Assembly (NCBI RefSeq): GCF_009882915.1
Contig: NZ_WTUW01000001.1
Location: 930,357 to 994,356, forward strand
Direction: 5' to 3'
DNA length: 64,000 bases
Source: Sneathiella litorea
GTDB taxonomy: Bacteria > Pseudomonadota > Alphaproteobacteria > Sneathiellales > Sneathiellaceae
In this document: in pieces, positions 9,212 to 18,630 of the stretch
Numbering within the stretch: position 1 is the first letter of the stretch
How the letters are laid out: each line of letters begins with the position of its first letter
Made by a program: the position numbers and the translations under genes
The notes under the pieces: model-generated
What the model was told of the DNA's origin: nothing
Seen by the model: the letters and a program-made list of their open reading frames with translations, nothing else
Databases searched by the model: none

Positions 9212-11103
9212 TAGGTTTGCGCAGAATTTCACAAGGACTTTCTTTTCTGGCTCTGGTCGGGGTGGTTTTGGCAAGAGGTGCTCAAGCTGAAGTGCCCTAT
9301 TTTCAGCATGCTGTTTTGTCCGGCCTTTTGCCACCGATGGAGGAACGACTGCCGACCAATCCCCTGGAGGTAACGCCGGGGAAAGACCAGGTAATTGGCA
9401 ATTATGGTGGCAAGCTGCGAACATTGATCGGCAATCCCTCCGATGTGAAACTGATGTTTGTGAATGGGTATGCCCGCCTTGTCGGTTTTACAGCCGATCT
9501 TGAAATCAAGCCGGATATTCTCGAATCGGTTGAAGTAAGTGAAGGTCGAATTTTCACCATGAAACTGCGTGAAGGGCACAAATGGTCAGACGGCCACCCC
9601 TTCACCTCAGAGGATTTTCGTTATTGGTGGGAGGATATCGCCAATAACCCGAAGCTCTCACCTGCGGGACCGCCGGCCCCCCTGATCATTAACGGGGAAT
9701 TGCCCACAGTCGAGTTTCCTGATGCGAAAACGGTCGTCTACTCCTGGTCTGCCCCGAACCCCAATTTCCTCACCGACCTTGCCGGCGCCGCCCCACTTCT
9801 GATCTATCGCCCAGCGCATTATCTTAGAAAACATCATGTTGCCTATATTGACCCGGCGAAGCTGTCACCTGTACAGAAGATCAAGCTCAAGGCCTGGGCC
9901 GCGAACCATAACCGACTTGATAACCTTTACAAGTTTGATAACCCGAACCTGCCGACATTGCAGCCATGGCGGAATTCAACGCCACCGCCCGCAACCCGGT
10001 TTGTGGGCAAGCGTAATCCTTATTTTCATCGGGTTGATCCGGAAGGACGACAGCTACCTTATATTGATGAACTGATTTTCACGGTATCGGAAAGCAAGCT
10101 GATCCCGGCGAAGGCGGCCTCTGGTGACGTAGATCTGCAGGCACGTGGCTTACGCCTTCAGGATGCAACCTTTCTAAAGGAGAATGAGCAGCGCTCGCAG
10201 TATAAGGTCCTCCTTTGGGAGACGGCGCGGGGCTCGCATTTCACGCTCTATCCCAACCTCAATAGTGAAGATGCAACCTGGCGCAAGCTGATGCGGGATG
10301 TGCGCTTCCGCCGTGCGCTCTCCCTCGCCGTCCATCGGGAGGAAATCAATGATATCCTGTTCTTCGGTTTGGCCGTCGAAGGCAATAATGCGGTGCAGAA
10401 GCAAAGCCCGTTTTATACAGAAGAGCTGCGTACCAAATGGGCGACCTTCGATCTTGATAAGGCGAACGCCTTGCTCGACGAGATGGGCCTGACAGAACGC
10501 AACAATGACGGTATCAGGATAATGCCAAACGGTAAGCCGTTGGTGATCGTGATTGAAACGGCGGGTGAAGAGACAGAGCAATCGGATATCCTGGAGCTCA
10601 TCAATGAATCCTGGGAGCAAATTGGGGTCGAAGTCTTTACCAAGCCATCCCAGCGGGCCGTTTTTCGGAACCGCATTTTTTCTGGTGAAACGGTAATGTC
10701 CGTCTGGTCAGGGTTTGAAGATGGCATCCCAAATGCGCAATCCAGCCCGGCGGCGCGGGCCCCGACCAGCCAGACCAGTTATCAATGGCCGAAATGGGGC
10801 CAGTATTTTGAAACAAAGGGTAAGTCCGGCGAACCTGTAGATATACCGGAAGCACAGCATCTGTTCGAGTTGTATGAAAGATGGCTCGCCTCTACCAATG
10901 ATGACGAAAAGGCAGAAATCTGGCGTGAAATGCTAAACATTCATGCGGATCAGCAATTTACGATTGGTGTCGTTGGCGCGATTTTACAGCCTGTTGTCGT
11001 CTCTGATAATTTACGGAACGTGCCCCGGGAAGGGATCTATAACTGGGACCCAGGTGCGCAATTCGGAATTTATCATCCGGATCTTTTCTGGTTTGAAAAT
11101 TAG
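9208..11103 (+). CDS. Periplasmic peptide-type ABC substrate-binding protein
   Basis: 631 residues with an N-terminal signal peptide (hydrophobic core LSFLALVGVVLARGAQA, probable cleavage after AQA). The rest fits family 5 extracellular solute-binding proteins: FTMKLREGHKWSDGHPFTSED near residue 115, then VRFRRALSLAVHREEIND. Translation starts at GTG 9208 inside the ATPase stop codon. The ligand is probably an oligopeptide or a peptide-like or glycopeptide compound; specificity is not readable. A 157-base gap separates it from the permease genes. That gap holds a hairpin, as is common where binding-protein mRNA is kept in excess. Confidence 0.92.
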   Translation: MIGLRRISQGLSFLALVGVVLARGAQAEVPYFQHAVLSGLLPPMEERLPTNPLEVTPGKDQVIGNYGGKLRTLIGNPSDVKLMFVNGYARLVGFTADLEIKPDILESVEVSEGRIFTMKLREGHKWSDGHPFTSEDFRYWWEDIANNPKLSPAGPPAPLIINGELPTVEFPDAKTVVYSWSAPNPNFLTDLAGAAPLLIYRPAHYLRKHHVAYIDPAKLSPVQKIKLKAWAANHNRLDNLYKFDNPNLPTLQPWRNSTPPPATRFVGKRNPYFHRVDPEGRQLPYIDELIFTVSESKLIPAKAASGDVDLQARGLRLQDATFLKENEQRSQYKVLLWETARGSHFTLYPNLNSEDATWRKLMRDVRFRRALSLAVHREEINDILFFGLAVEGNNAVQKQSPFYTEELRTKWATFDLDKANALLDEMGLTERNNDGIRIMPNGKPLVIVIETAGEETEQSDILELINESWEQIGVEVFTKPSQRAVFRNRIFSGETVMSVWSGFEDGIPNAQSSPAARAPTSQTSYQWPKWGQYFETKGKSGEPVDIPEAQHLFELYERWLASTNDDEKAEIWREMLNIHADQQFTIGVVGAILQPVVVSDNLRNVPREGIYNWDPGAQFGIYHPDLFWFEN

Positions 11104-11222
11104 TAATTAGGGAGATCGGGGCAATGGGGGAGGAGCTTTCGCGTAATTTCAGGCATTTTTCAGGGCGCTGGTTGACGGCGCGCCATATTTTCGCGAACAA
11201 TACAAAAATGGTATGGCGGCAT

Positions 11223-11241
11223 TACCGATGAATAATCGGTA
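11223..11241 (+). other. Intercistronic stem-loop between binding-protein and permease genes
   Basis: A 7-bp perfect inverted repeat, TACCGAT / ATCGGTA, with a 5-base loop lies 20 bases before the permease start. There is no U-tract, so it is unlikely to be a terminator. A 3' mRNA-stability or translation-tuning hairpin is plausible (inference). The rest of 11104-11260 shows no gene. Confidence 0.4.
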
Positions 11242-11260
11242 TCTCGCGGGGCGGAGTTGA

Positions 11261-12289
11261 ATGTTTACCTATTTTGTACATAGAGTGTTGATTATGATCC
11301 CGACCCTGTTGGTGATTAGTATTCTGACATTCGTTATTATCCAGTTGCCGCCCGGCGACTACCTTTCCAACCAGCTTGAAGAATTACGCTCCCAGGGCGA
11401 ATCTGCTTCTGCAATGGCGAAGATCGCCTTTTACCGTGAACAATATGCCCTTGATAAATCGCCAATTGAGCAATATGCGCTCTGGATGGGGTTCTGGCCC
11501 GGCCCGAACGGCTTTTCCGGCCTGATACAGGGAGATTGGGGTCAGTCCTTTGCCTATGATTTGCCGGTGAAGGAGGTTGTGGGAGATCGGCTCGGTCTTT
11601 CCTTCCTGATTAATTTCTCGACTATTCTCTTTATCTATATTGTCGCTTTCCCGATCGGTGTTTATTCGGCGACACGGCAATATTCCATCGGAGACTACGG
11701 GTTTACGCTGATCGGGTATCTTGGTCTTGCAACCCCGAATTTCCTGCTTGCCATGGTGCTGCTCTATTATGCCAATGTCTATTTCGGGGTTTCCATTGGC
11801 GGGTTGATGGATGACAAATATATCAACCAGCCCTGGAGCTTTGAAAAGGCGATGTCGGTTGTCGATCATATGATAGTTCCGGTGATCGTGATCGGCACGA
11901 GCGGAACGGCCTCAATGATCCGGCGTCTTCGGGCTAATTTGCTGGACGAGTTGCAGAAGCAGTATGTAACGACGGCGAAGGCAAAGGGTGTACCGCGGCT
12001 GAAGGCGCTCATCAAATATCCGATCCGCATGTCGCTGAATCCCTTTATTGCCGATATTGGTAACCTGTTGCCCGATGTGATTTCCGGCTCAGTTATTGTC
12101 AGCATGGTTTTGAGCTTGCCGACCGTCGGTCCGCTCCTGCTTGAGGCGCTGCGGAACCAGGACCAGTATATGGCGGGTTCTCTGCTGATGTTCCTGGCGC
12201 TGTTGACGGTAGTGGGCATGTTTGTCTCAGACGTATTGCTGGCGGTCCTTGATCCACGCATAAGATTGTCCGGGGGGGCGACAAAATGA
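11261..12289 (+). CDS. Peptide-type ABC transporter permease (DppB/OppB family)
   Basis: 342 residues with six or so membrane helices, beginning MFTYFVHRVLIMIPTLLVIS, the standard start of DppB/YejB-type permeases. The EAA coupling loop is visible as YVTTAKAKGVPRLKALIKY. The N-terminal periplasmic segment is longer than in DppB, as in YejB-like proteins. It forms the channel with the next gene product, which overlaps by 4 bases, and is driven by the fused ATPase at 7319. Confidence 0.93.
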   Translation: MFTYFVHRVLIMIPTLLVISILTFVIIQLPPGDYLSNQLEELRSQGESASAMAKIAFYREQYALDKSPIEQYALWMGFWPGPNGFSGLIQGDWGQSFAYDLPVKEVVGDRLGLSFLINFSTILFIYIVAFPIGVYSATRQYSIGDYGFTLIGYLGLATPNFLLAMVLLYYANVYFGVSIGGLMDDKYINQPWSFEKAMSVVDHMIVPVIVIGTSGTASMIRRLRANLLDELQKQYVTTAKAKGVPRLKALIKYPIRMSLNPFIADIGNLLPDVISGSVIVSMVLSLPTVGPLLLEALRNQDQYMAGSLLMFLALLTVVGMFVSDVLLAVLDPRIRLSGGATK

Positions 12290-13470
12290 CGGATACGACC
12301 GGACCAAACAAGGAGCCACCACTCGAGCATTGGCATTCGAAGGATCCTTTCGATCCCCACTCGGTCGAGAAATTCACGCCCGAGCAGGAACGCTTCTATA
12401 TGGCGTCGCAATGGCAGATGATGTGGTGGAAGTTCCGGCGCCACCGGATTGCTGTCATTAGTGGCATCATCCTGTTGCTGTTCTATATCTCGATCCTGAT
12501 CTCGGAGTTTCTGGCACCTTATGATCTGCAGACGCGGCATACGAAATATATCTTCGCGCCGCCGCAGTCGATCCATCTGTTTCATGAGGGTGAATTCATT
12601 GGCCCGTTTGTCTATGGCTATAAACAACGGCTTAACCGTGAAACGCTGAAGCGCGAATATGATGTGAACACAAGCAAGCCTTACCCCTTGCGGTTTTTCT
12701 GCGCCGGGGATGAGTATGAATTCTGGGGCCTGTTTGACGCAAATTTACACCTTGTTTGTCCAGACGAGAAGAAACTGGCGTCTTTCTTTTGGCTCGGTAC
12801 GGACCGGCTCGGGCGGGATATCCTGTCGCGCATAATTTATGGCGCGCGGATTTCCCTCTCCATTGGACTGATCGGCATTGCCATCAGCTTCACCCTTGGC
12901 ATTATTTTAGGTGGCATTTCCGGCTATTACGGCGGGTGGATCGACAATGTTATCCAGCGAACAATCGAGTTGTTGAAATCATTGCCGCAGCTGCCACTCT
13001 GGTTGGCGCTCTCTGCGGCGCTGCCGGTCACATGGTCGCCGATCCTCGTTTTCTTTGGCCTGACGGTTATCCTCGGGCTGCTTGACTGGCCAGGACTTGC
13101 CCGTGCGGTGAGATCCAAGTTCCTCTCACTCCGGGAGGAAGATTTCTGTACCGCAGCGCAGCTCATGGGCGCAAAGCCGAAACGGATTATCGGCCGTCAT
13201 CTGCTGCCGTCATTTGCCAGCCATCTAATCGCCAGTGCCAGCCTTGCCATCCCGAGCATGATTTTGGGGGAGACGGCCCTGTCGTTCCTTGGCCTTGGCC
13301 TCAGACCGCCAATCACGTCTTGGGGGGTTCTCCTCAATGAGACGACCAATATCAACGCGGTGGCGACGACGCCCTGGCTGATTTATCCGGTGTTGCCGGT
13401 GATTATCATCGTGCTGGCCTTTAACTTCCTGGGAGATGGCTTGCGGGATGCAGCAGACCCCTACAAGTAG
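12286..13470 (+). CDS. Peptide-type ABC transporter permease (DppC/YejE family)
   Basis: 394 residues. A long N-terminal cytoplasmic part (WHSKDPFDPHSVEKFTPEQE) precedes the first helix, followed by a periplasmic insert and the BPD_transp_1 domain. The domain has LGTDRLGRDILSRIIYGARIS and the EAA loop FCTAAQLMGAKPKRIIGRHL. The long N-terminus and insert resemble YejE rather than DppC. It is the last gene of the coupled chain and ends only 3 bases from the convergent cyclase gene, with no room for a classic terminator between them. Confidence 0.93.
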   Translation: MTDTTGPNKEPPLEHWHSKDPFDPHSVEKFTPEQERFYMASQWQMMWWKFRRHRIAVISGIILLLFYISILISEFLAPYDLQTRHTKYIFAPPQSIHLFHEGEFIGPFVYGYKQRLNRETLKREYDVNTSKPYPLRFFCAGDEYEFWGLFDANLHLVCPDEKKLASFFWLGTDRLGRDILSRIIYGARISLSIGLIGIAISFTLGIILGGISGYYGGWIDNVIQRTIELLKSLPQLPLWLALSAALPVTWSPILVFFGLTVILGLLDWPGLARAVRSKFLSLREEDFCTAAQLMGAKPKRIIGRHLLPSFASHLIASASLAIPSMILGETALSFLGLGLRPPITSWGVLLNETTNINAVATTPWLIYPVLPVIIIVLAFNFLGDGLRDAADPYK

Positions 13471-13473
13471 GTC

Positions 13474-14832
13474 TCAGGGGCGGAATATTACGAGGTCGAC
13501 GGTCCCATTGACCCCCTCAACATGACGCGCCTCGCGAAGCTCCAGTTGGGCCCGTGGCGTATAGCCCTGCGCCTTGGCGAGGTCCAGCGCCTCGCGCGTG
13601 GTGACGCTTGTCGCATTTTCATCCTTGGCATGTTTGTCGAGTTTGGCGGCAAGATTGACCGGTTCCCCGATCACCGTATATTCCAGCCTGCTGTTATCGC
13701 CGACCGCGCCGAAGACGATTGCTCCAACAGCGGAGACGAATCGAACGGTCATGGGATCTTTTCCTTCCGCTTTCCGTTCGCTATTCCAGGTGGCGGCTTC
13801 TCTTTCCAGGTACTCCATCGCTCGCAGGCAGTCCGCGGCATACTGCTCCGTTGACACTGCCGCACCGAAGGTTGCCAGAATACCATCGCCGAGGAACTTG
13901 TCGATGGTGCCACCATGTTTCTGGATGACCGGCACCATGCGCGATTGATACTCGGCCAGAAGCGAGATGACCTCATTCGCTGGCCGCTCCATTGAGAGTT
14001 TAGTGAAGCCCTGCAGATCACAATGCAATATAGCCGCCTGACGACTTTCGCCGGTGCCCGGTTCGATCCAGCTTTCCGAATGGGTAATCTGTGCCGCGAT
14101 TTCTGGTGAGAAGAAGCGCGATAAATCCTCCGCTGCTGTCGCCTGTGCCACCGAATGGATCAGCAGCCGACGTGCGCGCACAATCACAAGTGCGATAATG
14201 AGCGTCACCACGACAATGCTGATCACCTTATCGAATTCTGCGCCGAGCAGTATCTTGTGAGACATGGTGAACTCGACGTAGTTTCGCGTGATTTGTGCCA
14301 TTCCTCCATCAATCTGAACTGCATATCCAAGCAGGATAAGCCAGCCGATCGCTGCGGAGGCACCAGCCAGCAGCACATAGGTTGCCTCAAACCGAAGCGC
14401 ACGAAGGGCAATAAAGATAAAGACATACAGGAGGGTCGGGGCCTTCAGGTAGAAAGATGGTGGCTGCTCATACTGGATATGGAAGCTCCAGATCAGGAAC
14501 ATCAATAGCGCCATGTCGGCAATGACAGAAATGCCGATAAACCAGGCGGGCATCTTACTGAAATAAGCAAGCAACAGGCGAAGCGCGGTGAACAGGCCAT
14601 AGATCATCAAGGCATAGGGTACCGGCGCAAACATGACATCGGCCGCGAAGGTTTTTGGCGACAGAGCGTAGAGGGTGGAGAAGGTAACAACGATAAAAAC
14701 CTGTACCCAGGCGATCAGTATTTCCGACTGCGTCTGCTGCCGCTTGATAGCGTCCTGTACACGGTCGGGCAGCTTCCCGTCGATTTCCTCCCCGAGGATG
14801 GCTCTTTGTAAGTTTCTCCACATCCCCAACAT
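13474..14832 (-). CDS. Membrane-bound class III nucleotide cyclase
   Basis: About 452 residues. Five or six membrane helices (from about residue 35 to 205) are followed by a GGDEF-unrelated class III cyclase domain. Metal aspartates are in ILHCDLQGF and KFLGDGIL. The transition-state region reads IGEPVNLAAKLDKH, so the usual NxxxR is NxxxK, and the base-specifying site before YTVIG is Glu rather than Asp. Both spellings occur in alphaproteobacterial cyclases of this type, so activity is likely; ATP or GTP preference is uncertain. The frame is open to an ATG at 14943, but that start lies inside the methyltransferase gene, so 14832 (or 14823) is preferred. Confidence 0.85.
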   Translation of the reverse strand: MLGMWRNLQRAILGEEIDGKLPDRVQDAIKRQQTQSEILIAWVQVFIVVTFSTLYALSPKTFAADVMFAPVPYALMIYGLFTALRLLLAYFSKMPAWFIGISVIADMALLMFLIWSFHIQYEQPPSFYLKAPTLLYVFIFIALRALRFEATYVLLAGASAAIGWLILLGYAVQIDGGMAQITRNYVEFTMSHKILLGAEFDKVISIVVVTLIIALVIVRARRLLIHSVAQATAAEDLSRFFSPEIAAQITHSESWIEPGTGESRQAAILHCDLQGFTKLSMERPANEVISLLAEYQSRMVPVIQKHGGTIDKFLGDGILATFGAAVSTEQYAADCLRAMEYLEREAATWNSERKAEGKDPMTVRFVSAVGAIVFGAVGDNSRLEYTVIGEPVNLAAKLDKHAKDENATSVTTREALDLAKAQGYTPRAQLELREARHVEGVNGTVDLVIFRP

Positions 14833-14887
14833 ATGCGCCCATTCCCGGTAAATTAGAAAGCAAAAACCTTCATTTTCCTGTGATTGC

Positions 14888-15721
14888 CTATTTTCGTATC
14901 CAAAGACTTGTTTCAAACGCTCCCTGAGGTAGGGGCAGCCCACCGACCGTAGATTGCGCCAGCATTTTCTTCATACGGGTTGCGACGTAGGCACTCGAAA
15001 ATATGAGTTCGAATCCTCCTCCAAGGAACAGCGGGGCGGTGATCTGCTGTTCGTTATATCCGCGCCAATCCCAGCTTGCCGGATAGTCGTCTGGCAGGAA
15101 AATATCGTGGATATGGATAAACACTCCCGGCGGCAAGGATGGCAGAATATCCAGAAACAGGTGGTCGACGTCACTTCCTGGCATAGCGATATGGCTGCTA
15201 TCGATAAACAGGATATCGCCGGCGGCAAGTTTGGTAAAAGGGGCCTTCTCCACCTCATGCAGGGTTTTATGGATTACCTGAATGGGCAATGATTCAATGG
15301 CCGCGCGCGGGGCGGGGTCAATCGCGGTGAATTCCGTTGAAAGATTACCATCCTTGATCGCCCGCGCCATAAAACGCGTCGAGTGACCCGAGCCCACCTC
15401 AACAATTCGCGCAGGTTTTTCCTGTCTTACCATAGCATAGGAGATCGCGGCATCCAGCCGGGGAAACCAGTCTTGCTCGAACCGGGGCTCAGGCGGCGGC
15501 AATGTGCCAAAACCTTCGAATATGTCCCTGTAGGCGGCCAGATTATCAAGGCGTTTGGCAAAATCTGCTTCCCGCGCCGCCATGAAAGTTTCTATTGCGC
15601 GATACGGTTGGCGTGCTTCCGCATCCGGCAGGCTCGCGGCATAGCGGTAGGGAATAAAGAATCCTTCTTTCTTCAGGCCGAGAACAGTATTCAGGCCCAT
15701 GCGCAGGCGACGCAGGCTCAT
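14888..15721 (-). CDS. Class I SAM-dependent methyltransferase family protein
   Basis: 277 residues. The SAM-binding motif I is ARIVEVGSGHSTRFMARAI (glycine-rich loop), followed by an acidic residue in FTAIDPAP and a conserved LAAGDILFIDSSH segment, as in the Methyltransf_24 group found near sugar and surface-biosynthesis genes. The acceptor is unknown. It is upstream of the cyclase and on the same strand with a gap of about 55 bases, so the two are probably cotranscribed. Its start faces the enoyl-CoA hydratase gene across about 106 bases that must hold both promoters. Confidence 0.8.
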   Translation of the reverse strand: MSLRRLRMGLNTVLGLKKEGFFIPYRYAASLPDAEARQPYRAIETFMAAREADFAKRLDNLAAYRDIFEGFGTLPPPEPRFEQDWFPRLDAAISYAMVRQEKPARIVEVGSGHSTRFMARAIKDGNLSTEFTAIDPAPRAAIESLPIQVIHKTLHEVEKAPFTKLAAGDILFIDSSHIAMPGSDVDHLFLDILPSLPPGVFIHIHDIFLPDDYPASWDWRGYNEQQITAPLFLGGGFELIFSSAYVATRMKKMLAQSTVGGLPLPQGAFETSLWIRK

Positions 15722-15827
15722 GGCAGGTCTTTCCGAGAGTCAAATATTTGATTATTTTGCATGGCGTGGCTGCGGCAATCTCTTTATGGTCGGGACGAAT
15801 TCAAGAAAAACAAAAAGGACACTGTTA

Positions 15828-16583
15828 ATGGGCGCATCTTTTCATATCAACGTTGAAAATACCACTCTTAGAGTGCGCCTTGACAATCCGGCGCAGCACA
15901 ACAAGCTCTCGCCTGCTACCATGAAGGCGTTGCGTGAGGGACTTACTGAGAAGGCGGAAGATAAATCGTTGCGGGTGATGGTCCTGACGGGGACGGGAAA
16001 AAGTTTTTGTGCGGGCGCCGACCTTGGGGAACTTGGCCGTTATAATTTCGATGAAAATCCGCTGGAACAGCTTACCGATGTGGTTGAGCGGCTTCCCTTT
16101 CCGACGATCTGTGCGTTGAACGGCGGCGTTTATGGCGGTGGCGCCGATCTTGCATTGTCCTGTGATTTCCGGATTGGGATCACGACCATGAGCTCCTTTA
16201 TTCCGCCTGCGCGGATTGGTATTCACTATCCGCCTGCGGGTCTGGCGCGCGCCGTCGCCCGCCTTGGGCTGGGGCCGGCAAAGCGTTTCTTCCTCGCCTG
16301 CGAAAGGATGTCGGCGGAGGAATTGAAGGCAATCGGGTTTCTGGATTTTCTGGTCACGCCGGAGGAGTTGGAGGCGCGAACGGAGGCGTTGACACAGGAT
16401 ATTGCGGCCCTCGCTCCGCTTTCCTTGCGTGGGATGAAGGAAACACTCAATGATATCGCCCGCGGGGAGCTGGATGTGGCGAAAGCTCGCCAGTTCCAGC
16501 TTCAATGTCTGCAATCAGACGATTTTATCGAAGGTAAGCAGGCGCTGGCGGAAAAGCGCCCCGCCAATTTCAAGGGCGCTTAA
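15828..16583 (+). CDS. Enoyl-CoA hydratase/isomerase family protein
   Basis: 251 residues with the crotonase fold. The oxyanion-hole segments are FCAGADLGELG and NGGVYGGGADLALSCDFRI, followed by IPPARIGIHYPPAG. The usual catalytic glutamates of mitochondrial-type hydratase are not clearly in place, so it may be an isomerase, thioesterase-like or other crotonase member. The frame is open back to 15699, but the ATG at 15828 has an AAGGA site 8-12 bases before it and begins the recognisable domain. Single gene; its end is 10 bases from the convergent hslU end. Confidence 0.85.
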   Translation: MGASFHINVENTTLRVRLDNPAQHNKLSPATMKALREGLTEKAEDKSLRVMVLTGTGKSFCAGADLGELGRYNFDENPLEQLTDVVERLPFPTICALNGGVYGGGADLALSCDFRIGITTMSSFIPPARIGIHYPPAGLARAVARLGLGPAKRFFLACERMSAEELKAIGFLDFLVTPEELEARTEALTQDIAALAPLSLRGMKETLNDIARGELDVAKARQFQLQCLQSDDFIEGKQALAEKRPANFKGA

Positions 16584-16593
16584 CCACTCCGGC

Positions 16594-17904
16594 CTAGAGG
16601 ATGAATTTGGAAAGGTCCATATTCGTCGCCAGTTCGCCAAGATGCTCTTCGACATAATCCTTGTCGATATTAACGACCGTGCCGCCTTTATCCGAGGCAT
16701 GATAGCTGATGTCCTCCAGCACACGCTCCAGCACCGTGTGTAGCCGGCGGGCACCGATATTCTCGACCGCTGCGTTCACGTCAGCGGAAATGCTGGCAAT
16801 CGCCTCAATCGCATCATCGGTGAAGTTAAGATGTACTTCCTCTGTCTCCATTAGCGCGACATACTGCTTGATCAGGCTCGCTTCCGGTTCGGTCAGGATG
16901 CGCTTGAAGTCATCCTTGGTCAGTGCTCTCAGCTCAACCCGGATCGGCAGCCGGCCCTGAAGTTCCGGCAGCAGGTCCGAGGGCTTGGCGATGTGAAAGG
17001 CACCGGAGGCGACAAAAAGGATATGATCCGTCCGTACTGTGCCGTATTTCGTGCTGACGATGGTGCCCTCAATCAGGGGCAGCAGGTCACGTTGTACACC
17101 TTCGCGGCTGATATCCGCGCCCTGGCGGTCGCTACGGGCGCAGATCTTGTCAATCTCATCGAGGAAGACGATGCCATTGTTTTCAACCAGCTTGATGGCG
17201 TCGCGGACAACTGCATCCTCGTCGAGAAGCTTGTCGCTTTCCTCGTTTATGAGAATCTTGTAGCTGTCTTTCACCTGCATCTTGCGCGGTTTCGTGCGTT
17301 GGCCGCCTAGCTTGCCCAGCATATCGTTGAGATTAAGCATCCCCATCTGGGCACCAGGCATGCCCGGAATATCGAACGTCGGAAGCCCGGAACTTCCGGT
17401 ATCTACCAATTCCAGTTCGATTTCCTTCTCGTCCAGCTCGCCTTCGCGCAACATTTTGCGGAACTTCTGGCGCGTATCGGGGGAGGCCTTGGGACCGACC
17501 AGCGCATCCAGCACCCGCTCTTCCGCGGCAAGTTCTGCCTTGGCGATAACCTGTTGGCGCTGATCCTCCCGCACCATGTTGAGGGCGATTTCCATCAGGT
17601 CGCGGACAATCTGTTCCACATCGCGCCCGACATAGCCGACCTCAGTGAATTTCGTGGCCTCGACTTTCAGGAAAGGCGCATGGGCGAGTTTAGCGAGCCG
17701 CCGGGAGATTTCCGTTTTACCGACGCCCGTCGGGCCGATCATCAGGATGTTCTTGGGCAGCACTTCTTCGCGCATTTCTTCGGGCAATTGCTGCCGGCGC
17801 CACCGGTTACGAAGGGCGATAGCGACGGATTTCTTGGCGTCCGACTGGCCAATGATATAACGGTCCAGCTCGTAGACGATTTCCCGCGGTGATAAATTAG
17901 TCAT
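16594..17904 (-). CDS. hslU: HslU, ATPase subunit of the HslUV protease
   Basis: AAA+ unfoldase that feeds substrates to HslV in the cytoplasm. 436 residues from the preferred start [10 protein letters not shown] at 17904. It carries Walker [11 protein letters not shown], the I domain, Walker [12 protein letters not shown] and sensor regions, and ends with the conserved DLSKFIL tail that docks into HslV. An in-frame ATG at 17937 would add 11 residues inside hslV and is less likely. It overlaps the end of hslV by 8 bases, so the two are translated together. Confidence 0.97.
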   Translation of the reverse strand: MTNLSPREIVYELDRYIIGQSDAKKSVAIALRNRWRRQQLPEEMREEVLPKNILMIGPTGVGKTEISRRLAKLAHAPFLKVEATKFTEVGYVGRDVEQIVRDLMEIALNMVREDQRQQVIAKAELAAEERVLDALVGPKASPDTRQKFRKMLREGELDEKEIELELVDTGSSGLPTFDIPGMPGAQMGMLNLNDMLGKLGGQRTKPRKMQVKDSYKILINEESDKLLDEDAVVRDAIKLVENNGIVFLDEIDKICARSDRQGADISREGVQRDLLPLIEGTIVSTKYGTVRTDHILFVASGAFHIAKPSDLLPELQGRLPIRVELRALTKDDFKRILTEPEASLIKQYVALMETEEVHLNFTDDAIEAIASISADVNAAVENIGARRLHTVLERVLEDISYHASDKGGTVVNIDKDYVEEHLGELATNMDLSKFIL

Positions 17905-18457
17905 TCTTACCAATACTTTCGATAATAACGCTCTCATTCGTGTATACGCAGATCTGGGCCGCGATCGACATGGCTTTCTGGGCGATGTCCTTCGCTTCCA
18001 TATCCTCGCGATCGATCAGCGCCCGTGCCGCAGCCAGCGCATAGTTGCCACCGGACCCAATGGCGATGATACCGTCTTCAGGCTCCAGTACGTCGCCAGT
18101 CCCGGTCAGGATCAGGGAAACATCCTTGTTGGCGACGGCCATCATGGCCTCAAGACGGCGCAGGTATTTATCCGTCCGCCAGTCTTTCGCCAGTTCGACG
18201 CAGGCGCGGGTCAGGTTGCCCGGATGTTGCTCCAGCTTGCCTTCCAGTCGCTCAAATAACGTGAAGGCATCAGCTGTTGCACCGGCGAAACCGACAATGA
18301 CATCATTTTTGGTGCCGATCCGGCGGACCTTGCGCGCGTTAGACTTGATGACAGTTTGACCAAGCGATACCTGGCCATCTCCGGCAACCACTACGGTTCC
18401 GTTCTTGCGCACGGACAATATTGTCGTACCGTGCCAACTTTCGATTTTTTCGGACAT
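17897..18457 (-). CDS. hslV: HslV, peptidase subunit of the HslUV protease
   Basis: 186 residues. A 10-residue propeptide (ending HG) precedes the N-terminal threonine nucleophile of the mature enzyme, TTILSVRK (Thr11). It forms a double hexamer capped by HslU. Proteasome-beta-like motifs [14 protein letters not shown] and [14 protein letters not shown] are intact. First gene of a two-gene heat-shock operon. A plausible sigma32-type promoter is at 18491-18518. Confidence 0.97.
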   Translation of the reverse strand: MSEKIESWHGTTILSVRKNGTVVVAGDGQVSLGQTVIKSNARKVRRIGTKNDVIVGFAGATADAFTLFERLEGKLEQHPGNLTRACVELAKDWRTDKYLRRLEAMMAVANKDVSLILTGTGDVLEPEDGIIAIGSGGNYALAAARALIDREDMEAKDIAQKAMSIAAQICVYTNESVIIESIGKND

Positions 18458-18490
18458 AGGGACTCTTCATTTTTTAAACTTGCCTTGACG

Positions 18491-18518
18491 ATGTAACTAT
18501 TTTGCCGCACGGGTCAAG
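18491..18518 (-). promoter_or_regulatory. Candidate heat-shock (sigma32) promoter of hslVU
   Basis: On the minus strand CTTG is followed after 17 bases by GTTACAT, against the alphaproteobacterial sigma32 form CTTG-N17/18-CYTATNT (5 of 7 in the -10). It sits 34-61 bases before hslV, a classic sigma32 target. Weaker than the dnaK promoter in this window. Confidence 0.35.
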
Positions 18519-18630
18519 GTGCAAAGGGCTTTGTCCCTGATGATCCATGTATTTTTGTCGATACCACCCTTCACAACTAACAGAATGGAACGTCATTCCT
18601 GCAAATGGATGTGCAACGAAGGAGAGACAG

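Noticed and set aside
8423-9424. 333-residue minus-strand frame inside the ATPase and binding-protein genes
   Set aside because: Antisense to two well-identified genes, with biased composition and no recognisable domain.
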